DNA of 64,000 bases, from positions 178,501 through 242,500 of the forward strand of contig JASANG010003691.1 in NCBI GenBank assembly GCA_030248215.1, written 5' to 3'. The notes under the pieces were generated by a model. It made no database searches. It was not told where the DNA came from and saw only the letters and a program-made list of their open reading frames with translations. The stretch is from Enoplolaimus lenunculus. Taxonomy: Eukaryota > Nematoda > Enoplea > Enoplida > Thoracostomopsidae. This document shows, piece by piece, positions 23,861-40,200 of this stretch. A program made the translations under genes and the position numbers. Each line of letters opens with the position of its first letter. Position 1 is the stretch's first letter.

Positions 23861-24540
23861 GCGGGGTTCACGTTATAACTGGGGCAGCCTGGAACACGTT
23901 TTGTCCCTATGACTATAGCTGGTAACATTTTGTCTGACCGTTTGTCCGCTATGAGATTCAAAAAATTTGAATTGTCTGCTATCCTGATGTGACATCTACT
24001 GTTTGTACGGCAATATCATATGATATTCCAAATATTGTCTGCAGTATCATATGATATGTTTGAAAATGTCTGCAAAGTTGTGGTAAACTAGCTTGATTGT
24101 ACTGTAGAATGTCGTATGATACTAAAATTTCAAATTTGAATTATTTGTACTTAGGAATATATTTTGGGAAAAACTTAGCGAGAAACAGAACGGTAGAAGC
24201 TAATTCAACTTGCGAAATCATTTAATGCTGCATTATCCGACTTTTAACTGTTTTATTTAGCGTGCAGAAATTCCGTTGTCCTGTATAAATATCATATGAT
24301 ATTTAGTAAAATTTTGGACTATCATATACGATATTCGCATAAATGTCCCGCAGTATCATATGGCAAATGGTTATTTGTATACGATGATCGCTCGACATCA
24401 GTGATTTGTACGCCAATGTCATATGACATTCGCATTTGGTGTACATAACCGCTATTCGGATCACAGAATTTTATGTTGACGTCGAATCAACATTGGACAA
24501 AACGTGTTCCAAGCTGCCCCAGTTATAACGTGCACGCCGC
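23861..24540 (+). mobile_element. Long-TIR element packed with CATATG palindromes
   Basis: The inverted ends are about 46 bp, with CACGTTATAACTGGGGCAGC followed by TTGGAACACGTTTTGTCC on one side and the same with few changes on the other. The interior has at least five copies of ATCATATGATA-like palindromes or their variants. There is no open frame of note. The superfamily is unclear; flanks allow only a 2-bp AT duplication. Confidence 0.8.
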
Positions 24541-25840
24541 ATAAAGTAGAACTAGCAGAGAAGGGCTGTGAACATGAATACTTTAAATTTATCATCGAGC
24601 GTGAAACCGGCAGCTTCTTTATGTCTGGCTCACAGTTTCTCGACTTTAACGCACTACATTCGTCTAAAAATATGTGAACAATAATTACTTACTCAACGAT
24701 GCAGCGTAAATAACCAAGTAAGGTTGATACAACAGTTTTTATTCACAACTGAGCGACAATTGTAATGCGATGCCGTATTTCGCCACATATTTTGCAATCT
24801 TGTAAGTGATTTTAATGTTTCTCATTCAATAGCAGTTTTTGATGTTTTTTTTTTTCATGAATTCGTATGAATTTTAACATATATTGCGGAGTTTTGTGTT
24901 ATGTGTGCTGTCAATTATTCTGCAGTAAGTCTGCGTTGCGAAAGTTACTGGTCTGGTTAAATATGTTTCCATCTAAGCGAGTTGATATATTTGAAATGGT
25001 GGACCAGTGGTGCAATACTCTCTTGATGCACCGTGGATTCGCTATCGCTTAGAACGTTTTTTTTAATGAACGGATGCCTGGGACGTTTACGTGTATCTGC
25101 GCATTAGTGTTGTGCAATTACCAGTTTTTCTACTGGCCGGCCGGCTGGCGGCCAGCAGATGTTTGTATACTTCAATATGTGAAGACTCTTGGTAATATAT
25201 CCAATAAATTTTTCACATGTTAAATTTGATGGAGCGTTCGAGGTATATTTGTTGGAGCATTCACGTTATACTGTATACGGTACTGTACAATTTGTACTTC
25301 GTGCTGCAAGCAATAGACCCCGCTCTGAACTTGGAGTCTTCCAAAGAAAATATTCAAATATAAAAACAGTACAGTTGGCTTGCAACCGTGTTACCAAAGC
25401 AGTGGTATACAAACGGTAAGTATGGTTTCAATCTGACGCATACTGGGAATGTATTTTGATCCTGGTTATAGCTACTAAAACTGCGCTCGAGTCCAGAGTT
25501 TGTTAATAGAAGTTCTCGCTACATCGCATAAATCGGTTCAGAGTCTTTAAACGGGTCTCAAAATAGGATTCAAGACCGCGCCGTAATTGAGTTGGGGTCC
25601 CATGTTACTTTCAGGGGCGTCCCAAGCATCAATAGCGCCGAAAAGCAGCATTTGCTGTACTTTCTATTTGTGCATACACGAAGATTATTTAACCCCTTGT
25701 CCCATTGAGTTGCCTATAGGCAACTTAGCGCAATGTATATACGTTAAATAATATATATCGCACCGTGTTTAACAATTGCAACACGTTATACATAGTACTA
25801 AATCACCGCAAGACGTGAGAGCCCCTCGGGCTCGAGCGTC
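24541..25840. other. Intergenic, no gene supported
   Basis: The open frame 25189-25419 ends in a perfect donor-like CGGTAAGTATGG but has no partner exon or family resemblance. Otherwise nothing was recognised. Confidence 0.3.
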
Positions 25841-25843
25841 AAG

Positions 25844-25915
25844 CTCCTATAGCTGAGTAGTGATGGTATACGCCTCCCACTCCAGTCACCGGAGTTCGAA
25901 TCCTAGCATAGTAGG
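25844..25915 (+). repeat. tRNA-like sequence, probable tRNA-derived SINE head or tRNA pseudogene
   Basis: It has an A-box-like TAGCTGAGTAGTGATGG and a B box GAGTTCGAATCC at tRNA spacing. The possible acceptor arms CTCCTAT and ATAGTAG lie 72 nt apart. The T stem and anticodon stem do not pair well, so a working tRNA is unlikely. Confidence 0.45.
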
Positions 25916-26559
25916 TCTCAGGGGAAATAGAAAATATTCGTGTGAGAAAGGGTTAACTTGTTGTCATTTGTGGTTTGGCTAGTAAGAACGCTTACTTAAT
26001 GCGGGAGGCGGCAGCACCCATCTTGCTTAGGGTCCATACAAGTGCAGCGGGCAGTCCTGATAAAATCCGTCCCAACAAAAATGATGTCCCGATTGACCTA
26101 TGAAAAGATATAGCTCCCCTATTTTCCTGTTTTTCCAAAGACAATTAACATATTGCTGCATCGACGTTTCCAAAGGGGGTAGTGGCATTAAGAAATATAT
26201 CGTCCCGAAAGTTTGTGTTGTGTTTTATGCGCTTTATTTAAAATACCACCTTGGGCTGCTCTCAAAACCGCAAGTAAGTAGGTGTAGAGGGAGGAGACAG
26301 GTAGCGGCACCAACTACGAATATCTTGTCCCACCCAATCTAAAAAATTTTGCACAGCCTGAATAGAATTTGATGTTTTCTAAGTCTATGTACAGAGAGGG
26401 GTGACCGCCCGCACGCCAAGAAAATCTTCGTTCCCATGCCCCGATTTAAAAATGCTGGACCAGGAAACAAAATGAATCTGTGAGTTTGAGCTGTAGTTCC
26501 TACACATTTTTGAAAAAAATTGCTGTTATGATTCTTCGTCCCATTTTCCAGTTTTTCCA

Positions 26560-27220
26560 ATGAAAATATATATCACTGTCCCATTTTTCCGTATTCCAAG
26601 CGAAAATTTGTAGCTTTCCCGTTTTCCCGGTAAAAATTTGCACCTGTGAATTTTCTCATTTGCCCGAAACAAGCCCGTCCCATTTTCTCCATCAAAATAT
26701 ATCGCTGTCCATGTATAACGAAAATTCGTCGACCCAACAACTCGACGACCGACAACCTGTAATTCCGAAATTTGATCAACTCGACCATTCGTTGTCCAAC
26801 ATTATGTTTAGACTTACGGTTAGGCTTACAATTACGTTTCGAAATATGTTTAGAATTATTATAGGTTTTGAGACACTGTTGGGTGACAAGTTATCGGTTG
26901 ATGAATTTTCACAGGTTCCGCTGTCCCATTTTTTGTTTTCCCAGCGAAAATTTGCACGTCCTATTTAGTCAAGACACGCTTTTTCCATTGTCCCGTTTTT
27001 CTACTGAAAATATACGCTGTATTCGCTGTCCCATTTTCACGTTTTTCAGCGAAAATGTACAGTTGTCCCATTGTCCCAATTGCCTGAAACAAGCCTGTCC
27101 CGTTTTTTACCAGCGAAACTTTCCAGCTGTCAAATTTTCCCATTTGACCGAAACAAACAGTTGTTTTATTTTCCAATTTTCCACTTGCATTTTTGCGTCT
27201 TGCTCTCCCGTGGGAAAACG
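26560..27220 (+). repeat. Degenerate minisatellite, GTCCCATTTT / AGCGAAAATTTGCA
   Basis: About a dozen irregular units of 35-45 bp repeat the theme CTGTCCCATTTT, CCGTTTTTC, AGCGAAAATTTGCA and CCGAAACAAGCCTGTCCC. All open frames across it are products of the repeat. Confidence 0.65.
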
Positions 27221-27559
27221 GGAAGCTCATAGAAGTAACATTGGCTGAGTTTTGCACACAACAGACAGTCGTTTAAAGACTAATATTTTAGGTGTAAGTA
27301 TATGCGGCACCGGTCAACCGGGAAGAGGGGTCGGAGCTATGGGGTAACTTGAAGAATACAGTTTCCCCACTGGACAAATACAGAATCACGGGCAACATAT
27401 ATTTTGTTTCAAATATATTTTCGAGCACTTATATATGTTCTGGTATTGGTGTAAACCTCAAGTATTGGTTCAACATAACTTTTAACCACCCATATGTTAT
27501 GTTTTACTTAGCCTAATAAAGTTTCATTTTGCTTTTATAGTCGTTTTGGACACTTTGAA

Positions 27560-27985
27560 CAGCACTTGTTGGCGTTGATATTTATTTGGCCTCTCAAAAG
27601 GATACTCTTGTTATTCGGTTACGGACTGTTATTTAAGAGTAACCCGCCCTCCACCACCCTTCGTTACTGATATATATTCGGTACTGCAATTATCCGTTGA
27701 ATTAAACGTTTGTTTTGTGTCAAAAACTGGAGCGATAATGCAAGGTTTATATTTAAGAATATACCTTCAAATCTTAAGTATACTTTAAAGATTCAAACTC
27801 AACTTTATTTGGCCATTGAGTCAATATGCATTACAATTTGAGATAATTGACATTTATGGACTGTAATTAGAGATTAGAGACTCCATGCGCTTACGGATTC
27901 TTATTAGGCATACGGAATCTTTTTGATTGAGAGTCAAAATGGGAACCCCCCTCTTATTTCTCCTCTTTTATTCGGGTCACTACAG
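27560..27985 (-). mobile_element. TA-flanked TIR element (CTGTAGTGACCCGAATAA family), copy 1
   Basis: In reverse orientation it follows 33543-33989. It ends TTCGGGTCACTACAG followed by TA. Its other end could not be placed. The inner end lies about 60 bases from the stop codon of the cysteine-rich peptide gene. Confidence 0.6.
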
Positions 27986-28045
27986 TATATATATTTAAAC
28001 TGCACACCATACTTTCACATCTTTCCGTATATGAATCTATTCAAT

Positions 28046-28324
28046 TTAGCGTTCACAAACACAGCGTACGCGGCAACCCTTTTTACATTCCCATCCAGGT
28101 CCGAGTATTTTCGCATCCCACGCTTTATAGCCGCGTCCAAATTCGTCGCGACACTTGCGATGTGTACTTCGTAAAATACGGCACGATTGGTCACATTTCG
28201 GTGGTTTGCCAATGAATTTTACTGATCCAACGCGACACGAAGACAGTGAAGATGCGTCAGCACAACGGGTGTGGCAAATGACAGCTATCGTTACGATACT
28301 AACGCCGAAAATTATTAACTTCAT
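28046..28324 (-). CDS. Secreted cysteine-rich peptide, CS-alpha-beta (defensin)-like
   Basis: A 92-residue single-exon frame begins MKLIIFGVSIVTIAVICHTR, a clear signal peptide. The mature part has eight cysteines spaced C-x13-C-x3-C-x9-C-x21-C-x3-C-x3-C-x-C, and it is basic. The CxxxC pair followed later by CxC is the hallmark of CS-alpha-beta peptides, and the ending RCVCER recalls nematode ABF-type antimicrobial peptides (RPTCVCDRC). The x21 spacer with an internal GWEC does not fit a named subfamily exactly, so this is a fold guess. An in-frame ATG further upstream (28378) would spoil the signal peptide, so the inner start was chosen. A TATATATTTTAAA run lies about 15 bases upstream. A non-defensin disulfide peptide is possible. 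Confidence 0.55.
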   Translation of the reverse strand: MKLIIFGVSIVTIAVICHTRCADASSLSSCRVGSVKFIGKPPKCDQSCRILRSTHRKCRDEFGRGYKAWDAKILGPGWECKKGCRVRCVCER

Positions 28325-28409
28325 ATTGATTACCAATTTAAAATATATATAATTTAAATTTGAACGCAAAAGCATCAAAAAAATTCGTATGGCCTACATG
28401 CTATGGGTA

Positions 28410-28620
28410 CACTGCAAAAAATGGTGAGTCAAATTGACTGTCTCCGAAATAGGCTTTTTGGGACTACACAAACTCTGAGTCAAATTCGAATCCGCCACAG
28501 TCAAACTTTCGACTTAGTGAATCGAATTTGACTCTGGCGGAGTCGAATTTTGACACATTTTGTGCAGTCCCGAAAAGCTTATTTCGGAGACAGTCAATTT
28601 GACTCACCGTTTTCCCAGTG
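28410..28620. mobile_element. TA-flanked palindromic MITE A, copy 1
   Basis: It starts CACTGCAAAAAATGGTGAGTC and ends with the inverse, flanked by TA on both sides, 211 bp. The two arms are nearly full-length reverse complements (AAATTGACT, CGAAATAGGC and CCGCCAGAGTC blocks). The TA duplication and CACTG ends suggest Tc1/mariner-type mobilisation. Confidence 0.85.
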
Positions 28621-29317
28621 TACAACATGAAGGTCTGCTTATGGCTCCTGCTTCCGCCCCTGATGTATTACAGGAGCCCAATACCCCAAAAATGGTTCTT
28701 GGATCATGACTTGGGGGTATAGAAGAAAGAACCCCTGCCACATTTTTTGATTACGCGCTTGTATGAAATCAGATTTCGCATAAAAAACTTTGTGTTCAAA
28801 CCCCGAAACGATTTCAAAACGCAATTTTATCCGCTCGTGCCCACTATAGCGATGCGGATCGGCAAATGGCAAAATATTATAAACCAAAAATTTGTTAACA
28901 CAGGGGTCATTTTTAACAGTCCAGTTTCATTTGTGGTCCCCGCTTGCTCCACTAATGCCCAACGAAACCCAACACATAGGAGTAGTTCCTTCTCGTAATT
29001 ATACTTGTAATAAACACAACCGCATTTTGCAACACATTCGCATCGTACGTAACTGATGTTTGGTCATCCGATACTTTCCAAAAAGCAACGAGCTGGTTTG
29101 TTTACGTATCGCATAAACCAAAAAACGTACGACCGACTTTAGCTGCCGTTCTTACAGTTAATCCATTGTACCGAAATCACGGGAACCACAACTGTCCCTA
29201 CTGAGAGCAAAGAACAAACAACTCTTGACTAAGCGATGTATTGCTTTCAGAACTTAAAAAAAGTCAGCACCACTCTTCAACATTTCTGAAATAAACTGAA
29301 AGGTTAAAATTCTCGGC

Positions 29318-29540
29318 CAGTGTAAAGCACAGGGTCGGAACAGCAGTACTATACGCATATTTCTGAAGGCTAAGCCTAAGCGTAAGAATGAGCATATTCC
29401 AAACCTAAACCTAAACCTTAGCATAAACCTAAACCTAACCACTAAGCCTATAAGCAAACAAAAAAATTAGTCTAAAGCTTAACCTTACTCTTTTCTAGTC
29501 CCACAGAAAAACGTTCCGCCTCTGATATTTACATGGGCCA
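29318..29540 (+). mobile_element. CCTAAG-bearing TIR repeat, R1 family
   Basis: The ends are CAGGGTCGGAACAGCAGTA and ACGTTCCGCCTCTG, inside matching outer ends GGCCAGTGTAAAG and TTTACATGGGCC. The interior carries CCTAAGCC and CCTAAACC hexamers, related to the TTAGGC telomere repeat of nematodes. Confidence 0.7.
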
Positions 29541-29732
29541 ATTTGTCGAATGCTAACCAGCTCATGGTAAGAACGAGTAAGAACGGTTAAAATTTTAATG
29601 TGATAAAACTCGCATTGCATTTGACATGACCGTTACAGCATTGCACATATACATCTTATATACAACAAAGTGACATTCGGCGATTCCTTCTCATTACGCT
29701 TGCGGGTCCAAAACCTGTAATGTCATACCAAA

Positions 29733-29912
29733 ATGGCCCAATGTTACTTTTAGGGCGTAACAGTAAAAAATTGAGCGTATCCTAAGCCTACCCGTTGCAA
29801 AAATGACTTCCTAAGCATAAGCCAAAGCAAAAAAATGTAATCTAGAATCTAAACCTACTTTTTTATAGACCCACCAGAACCCTGGACGGCTCTTAAAGTA
29901 ACGTGGGCCCCA
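29733..29912 (+). mobile_element. CCTAAG-bearing TIR repeat, R2 family
   Basis: It runs from GGCCCAATGTTACTTTTAGG to TTAAAGTAACGTGGGCC, with CCAAAAT just outside both ends as a likely 7-8 bp target duplication. The interior has scattered CCTAAGCCTA units. Confidence 0.7.
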
Positions 29913-30181
29913 AAATACATGGAGAATTATCGATTGGAAAGAAAAATTTGATGCAAAATAGCATTCTTCAAATGCAGTTGATAGTGCTATAAACCTCGGG
30001 GTGGGTGGTGAAGAAGACGTAGTAATTATCGAACCTTAAGAAGCTTTTGTTATCAAAGTCAATAAATCAAATATTTTCAAACTCTGAACACTTGCGTCTT
30101 AAAACAATTTACATTGGCAAAACACGATTTCACTAACAGAAAACGACGCATCATGACTACATAATATAATTAAGTTAAAAT

Positions 30182-35644
<5,463 letters not shown>

Positions 35645-35660
35645 TACCTTCCTGAAATTT
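35645..35660 (-). promoter_or_regulatory. Splice acceptor just upstream of the sulfotransferase ATG
   Basis: On the minus strand AATTAAAATTTCAG is followed by only seven bases (GAAGGTA) before ATGGCC. This is either the end of a 5'UTR intron or a spliced-leader trans-splice site. Nothing in the sequence decides between them. Confidence 0.5.
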
Positions 35661-35698
35661 TAATTACACAAAATAGAAAATATATAAGCAAATTTATT

Positions 35699-36060
35699 AT
35701 ACCGGAATTGTAATCGGAATCAGAATCGGAACTAGAAATTTTGGAACTTTACGGATAATTTGTATTGACAAATAATATAAGATTGATTCAGGGTGTGTGC
35801 TGGCTCGCACCAATTTTTAAAAATGTCGCATGAGCAAATTGGCGATGATTTTTAGTTCTGTCATAAGCTAAAAACTACAATCAATTATTGATGTTAACTC
35901 ATCAAAAGCAATATAATAGATAAATATTGAATTTTTCTGCAAACAAATAGGATTAAAGCTAAAATTTTAAACTTTCAGTCCCGATTGATTGTGCGATCGG
36001 AATCGGAACTCGTTTTGAATTAGAATTCCAATCGAAATTGGAATTCCGGTTGCACCCTGA
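35699..36060 (-). mobile_element. hAT-type MITE, family H2, truncated
   Basis: In reverse orientation it follows 22060-22461 and keeps only the CAGGGTGCAACCGGAATTCC end (at 36060). The other terminus is missing near 35699. It abuts the sulfotransferase start region. Confidence 0.7.
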
Positions 36061-36312
36061 TGTTAACGTATTTAGTATTGAGTCAACGCTGCTCGGTATA
36101 AATTTGCTGACAATTTTTCCATCCCTGTTGCAGACAGCACGTATGTCGCAAAACAGGATCCGCGTTCGTTCATTAACGATTATGTCACTACCGTACGGCT
36201 ACGAGGTAATCTAGCGTATAGCTCTGATAGAAATTGCTGGTACGAAATCATCGAATGCTAAAGAAAATTTTGACACTTCTACAGTCGCCTCAAACAATGC
36301 AAAAGTGTCCTA

Positions 36313-36484
36313 CACTGCAAAAAATAGTGAGTCAAATTGACTCTCTCCGAAATAGGCTTTTCCTGACTAAACAAACGGAGTCAAATTCGTCTCCGCCAGA
36401 GTCAAATTCGGCTCAATGAGTGATTCAGTGAATCGAATTTGGCTCTGGCGGAGTCGAATTTGTACTGAGTTTGTGTTTTCAGTG
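36313..36484. mobile_element. MITE A, copy 2 (172 bp)
   Basis: TA-flanked CACTGCAAAAAATAGTGAG to TTTTCAGTG. It is shorter than the other copies because part of the right arm is missing. Confidence 0.75.
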
Positions 36485-36854
36485 TACACCGTTTCAGAAT
36501 GCGGTCATCTTTTTGCATCTCGATGCTTTAGGAGATTCATTTCCTAACCCAGCATTACGATGTTTGCTAATTGTTGAAATCAACAATCATGGACATCGTC
36601 GGTACCCCGGACCTCTATTACTTCATGGTCCGCGACAAAAATTTTCGTTTACCAAGATGGGACCCCCCGCAGACGAGCCCCGCATTGTCGCCACCCCAAC
36701 TGGTAGGCGGCTTGGGGGTGGGCGCTTCCGCCGGCACTGCTCACTATCTTAATAATCTACTCAGTCAGCACCAGTGTTTGTTGTAAGCAATAACAGATTT
36801 AAACCAGAAATGGCACTCAAGAGTGCAGTGCATCCGGCTGTGATATTTCATTTG

Positions 36855-37077
36855 AAACCAAGGCCAATGTACAGAACAGTGGCGGACCAGTATTATAAGC
36901 ATATTCCTAAGCCTAAAAACCTAAGCCTAAGTCTAAGCGTAAGAATGAGTTTGTTACTAAGCCAAGCCCCTAAGCCTACGCCTAAGCCAAGCAAAAAAAT
37001 TAGTATAAAGCTTAAACTTACTCTTTTCTAGTCCCACTGAAAAACGTTCCGCCCCTGATCTTTACATCGGCCGAAAC
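36855..37077 (+). mobile_element. CCTAAG-bearing TIR repeat, R1 family, best copy
   Basis: GGCCAATGTACAGAACAGTGG to GTTCCGCCCCTGATCTTTACA, then TCGGCC. The interior has CCTAAGCCTAAAAACCTAAG, CCTAAGTCTAAG and CCCCTAAGCCTACGCCTAAG. The CCTAAG runs are a permutation of the complement of TTAGGC. Confidence 0.75.
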
Positions 37078-37243
37078 CCAAAATCGAATAGCAACCGGCT
37101 GACATTTTGAATCAACCTATTGCCGTTATTTCCATATGTACTGGGAACCATCGTGATTTTGAAGCTTAAAATTTTAAATGGTAACAAATTTAGCATCGTA
37201 TACTCACTCCCATAAGCAAAATTTCTGTTTCGTTCTCTAAACT

Positions 37244-40200
37244 ATGAATCATTTCAACGCTGTGTTGAAGTTTGCTATTTTTCTGCTACTGATGGTGAAA
37301 GCGAACGGTTTTCAAGTGAAACCACAAAGTAGGCCTGAAGGTAACTCAATGCAAATTGTACTTAGTGTTGGGCATTGGATATCCGGATAATTATCCAACA
37401 AGACGGATATTCCGAGACCAGTTGTCGGGGTCGGACGAGTTGTTGGGATCGGACGAGTTGTTGGGATCGGATGAGTTGTCGGGATCGGACGAGTTGTCGA
37501 GGTCCAAGAGTTGTCAGGGTTGACTAGTTGATCCGAATGTTAAACGGTTTCAAACCATGGCATATTTTAAAACAGGACACAACCATTGCAAAATAAACAC
37601 AATTTAAATATTGATCCCTAAACTTTCAGATCAAACGACCACAAAATTTGACAACACCGAACAGTTCTACGAAAACCCTACAATGAAATTAAACGCAACA
37701 AAAACTGCTCAAATTATTGACCGGTACCTCAACGTCGACGCTGATCCGTGCAGTGATTTACCGGTGTTCGCATGCAAACCGTACGGAATATTCGACTCCG
37801 ATCAACCTAATATCGACTGTGACGTTTATGCTGGAGCCTACGAAGCTAAGCATCGCAAGGAAAACACAGTCAGTTCAATCAAGAGTGCATGATACAAGAG
37901 TATGCGACTCTTGGGGTTCCGCTTGGTACAAAATGTACGGTCGCTGTCACATGCAATAACCCTAAATTAAAGGATAAGCGGATCATTTTTGTTGCCGGAA
38001 ACATAGCGTCATGGTTCGCACAGGTTGTACCCTACTGTAAATAAAGTAGGGTAGGGCAAAAATGCAACGCTTGCTGGATACATTTTTTTCTACGCAGAAT
38101 GTATCCAGTTGCATACTCTTGTTAAAGTACACTGCAAAAATGGTGAGTCAAATTGACTCTCTCCGAAATAGACTTTTCTTGACTACACAAACTGAGTCAA
38201 ATTCGACTCCGCCAGAGCCAAATTAGACTCCACCAGAGTCAAATCCGACTCACTGAGTGATTCAGAGAATCGAATTTGACTTTGGCGGAGTCGAATTTTG
38301 ACTCAGTTCGTGTAGTCAGGAAAAGCCTATTTCGAAGAGAGTCAATTTGACTCACCATTGTTTACAGTGTATGCATCATCCAGTCTTGGTTCCATATATT
38401 CCAAGTAATCAGACACATATCCAGCTCAACATGCTACGAGGGCGGTAACATTTTTCAACAGCATCCAAGCGTTTTACGCGACTTGCTTAATACAGGTCGA
38501 CACTTTTCTAGGGGGCCAAAAATTTTCAATGGAAAGTTCAGCCCACCCTCAACTCCGGCTACGGGCATAAAAGCAACATTTTTAATTCCATAAATGATTT
38601 AATTCCAATATTCTTAAACCAGACATCGAAGAAGCTAGCAAAGCGTACGCATAAGGCAAAAACATTAGCGTCGCAATGAATGTGGAATTTTAACTCAGTT
38701 GTACCAAACACGAAACTAAAAAGTAACCAGGGCCAAACACTAAGTACACCAAACGCTCGTTTCATTTATGCAATCACTATATAGAAATTAGCCTAAGTAA
38801 TCTATTTTATATGCCCGCCTCAGAGCGCATTTATGATGCTAATTGAAAAACTCAAAGCGCTCCTATATCCAAATTGTAGCAGGCGTATACCATAAGGATA
38901 TATACCTCCCGAAATGTCTGGACAGCCCCCACGGAAAGTGTATTATAGGAGATGACCTCCTACTGAATCCTATGCCCGTATTCTCCAACACGAATAGCAT
39001 CTATCACTAGTTGGCGATAGGTTTTCAAACTAACGAACGTCTGCCATTGCCGATCTCAAAATTACTACCGAAGTAGCACAAATCGAAAGCGAAAATCGTA
39101 CTGAATTTTGAACCTCGTCACGCGCTGGTTTGAAAGTTACAAGACCTATCACTGACTGCTAATAGGTGCTGGACACATTTGAGAATACAGGCCCTAGGAA
39201 ACAATTTACTTACTCAATGGCCCCTGTAGGACGGCCTAAACTACGCACCCTGAACTATATACCAGTGACAAAAAATTTGAAATTTTAGCGTCAAAATTCA
39301 CACGAAACACGCCGCAGACCAAAGCGATGGACTAACGAATCAGTAAACAAAGTCTATGATAAGCTAAAACGTAAACTGAAACAAATACGAGATGCAGCAG
39401 TTACCGAACGTCAAGGACTAGCATCGAGTCGACCAGTGGAAATTTTAAACGTGGAACCATGGGTAGAAAAGTATGCCCTGCTATATTATGCATCTAAACA
39501 GAAGGTACTTTTATTGTGGTCGGGCTGATTTCGTTTGAAAATTAGGCATACCTGGCCCATATTCTCAAATGCATACAGCACCTATCACCAGTTAGTAATC
39601 GGTTTTCAAACTATAACGAACTCGTGCAATTACAGATCTCAAAATTTGCACAGTAGCAGAGAAAATCGAAAGCAATATATGTGCTGTGAATTTAACACAT
39701 CGCTATTCCCTGCTGCGAAAGTTACAAGGCTTATCACGAACTGGTAATAGGTGCTACACACATATGAAAATACGAGTGCTTAGGTTTCTACAACTGCTTG
39801 CATATGATATGCATTCAGCGGACAAGAGATGACTGTCTGTAGTGTTTTTTCAAACCCAAAACATTTCTGTGAAATTTTGAACTAAGTTCACCTGTCGTGG
39901 TGGCTGATTTGAAACCTCTGACAACAACGAATTCAGTGGAGCAGAAACACTGGTGCTGCCTCCGAGAATTTTAAGACCAAATCTCAGGATTTCGATTTAA
40001 TGCTAAAATTAAATTTTAACTTTTCGCTCACACACTCAAGCAGTCGGCGAAATAAGGCGGCTCGGCTCTCAAAGGGATATGGGAATATTCATTATTCCCA
40101 CCAGTTCTGCTGATCCTGTTGCGTCCCTCCTTCAACGGACAATCCTGGTTCCGTATCTGGCAAAGATTTGAGTCCGAAATGTACACACGTTTATTAAAAC

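Noticed and set aside
24867-25052. 61-codon frame with Cys and hydrophobic residues
   Set aside because: No splice partner or motif; composition fits AT-rich chance sequence.
25189-25419. Open frame ending in a consensus donor CGGTAAGTATGG
   Set aside because: No acceptor-linked partner, no downstream exon in phase and no family resemblance; one good donor is not enough.
26100-27260. Several overlapping open frames on both strands
   Set aside because: They lie in or around a degenerate minisatellite and are not conserved between units.
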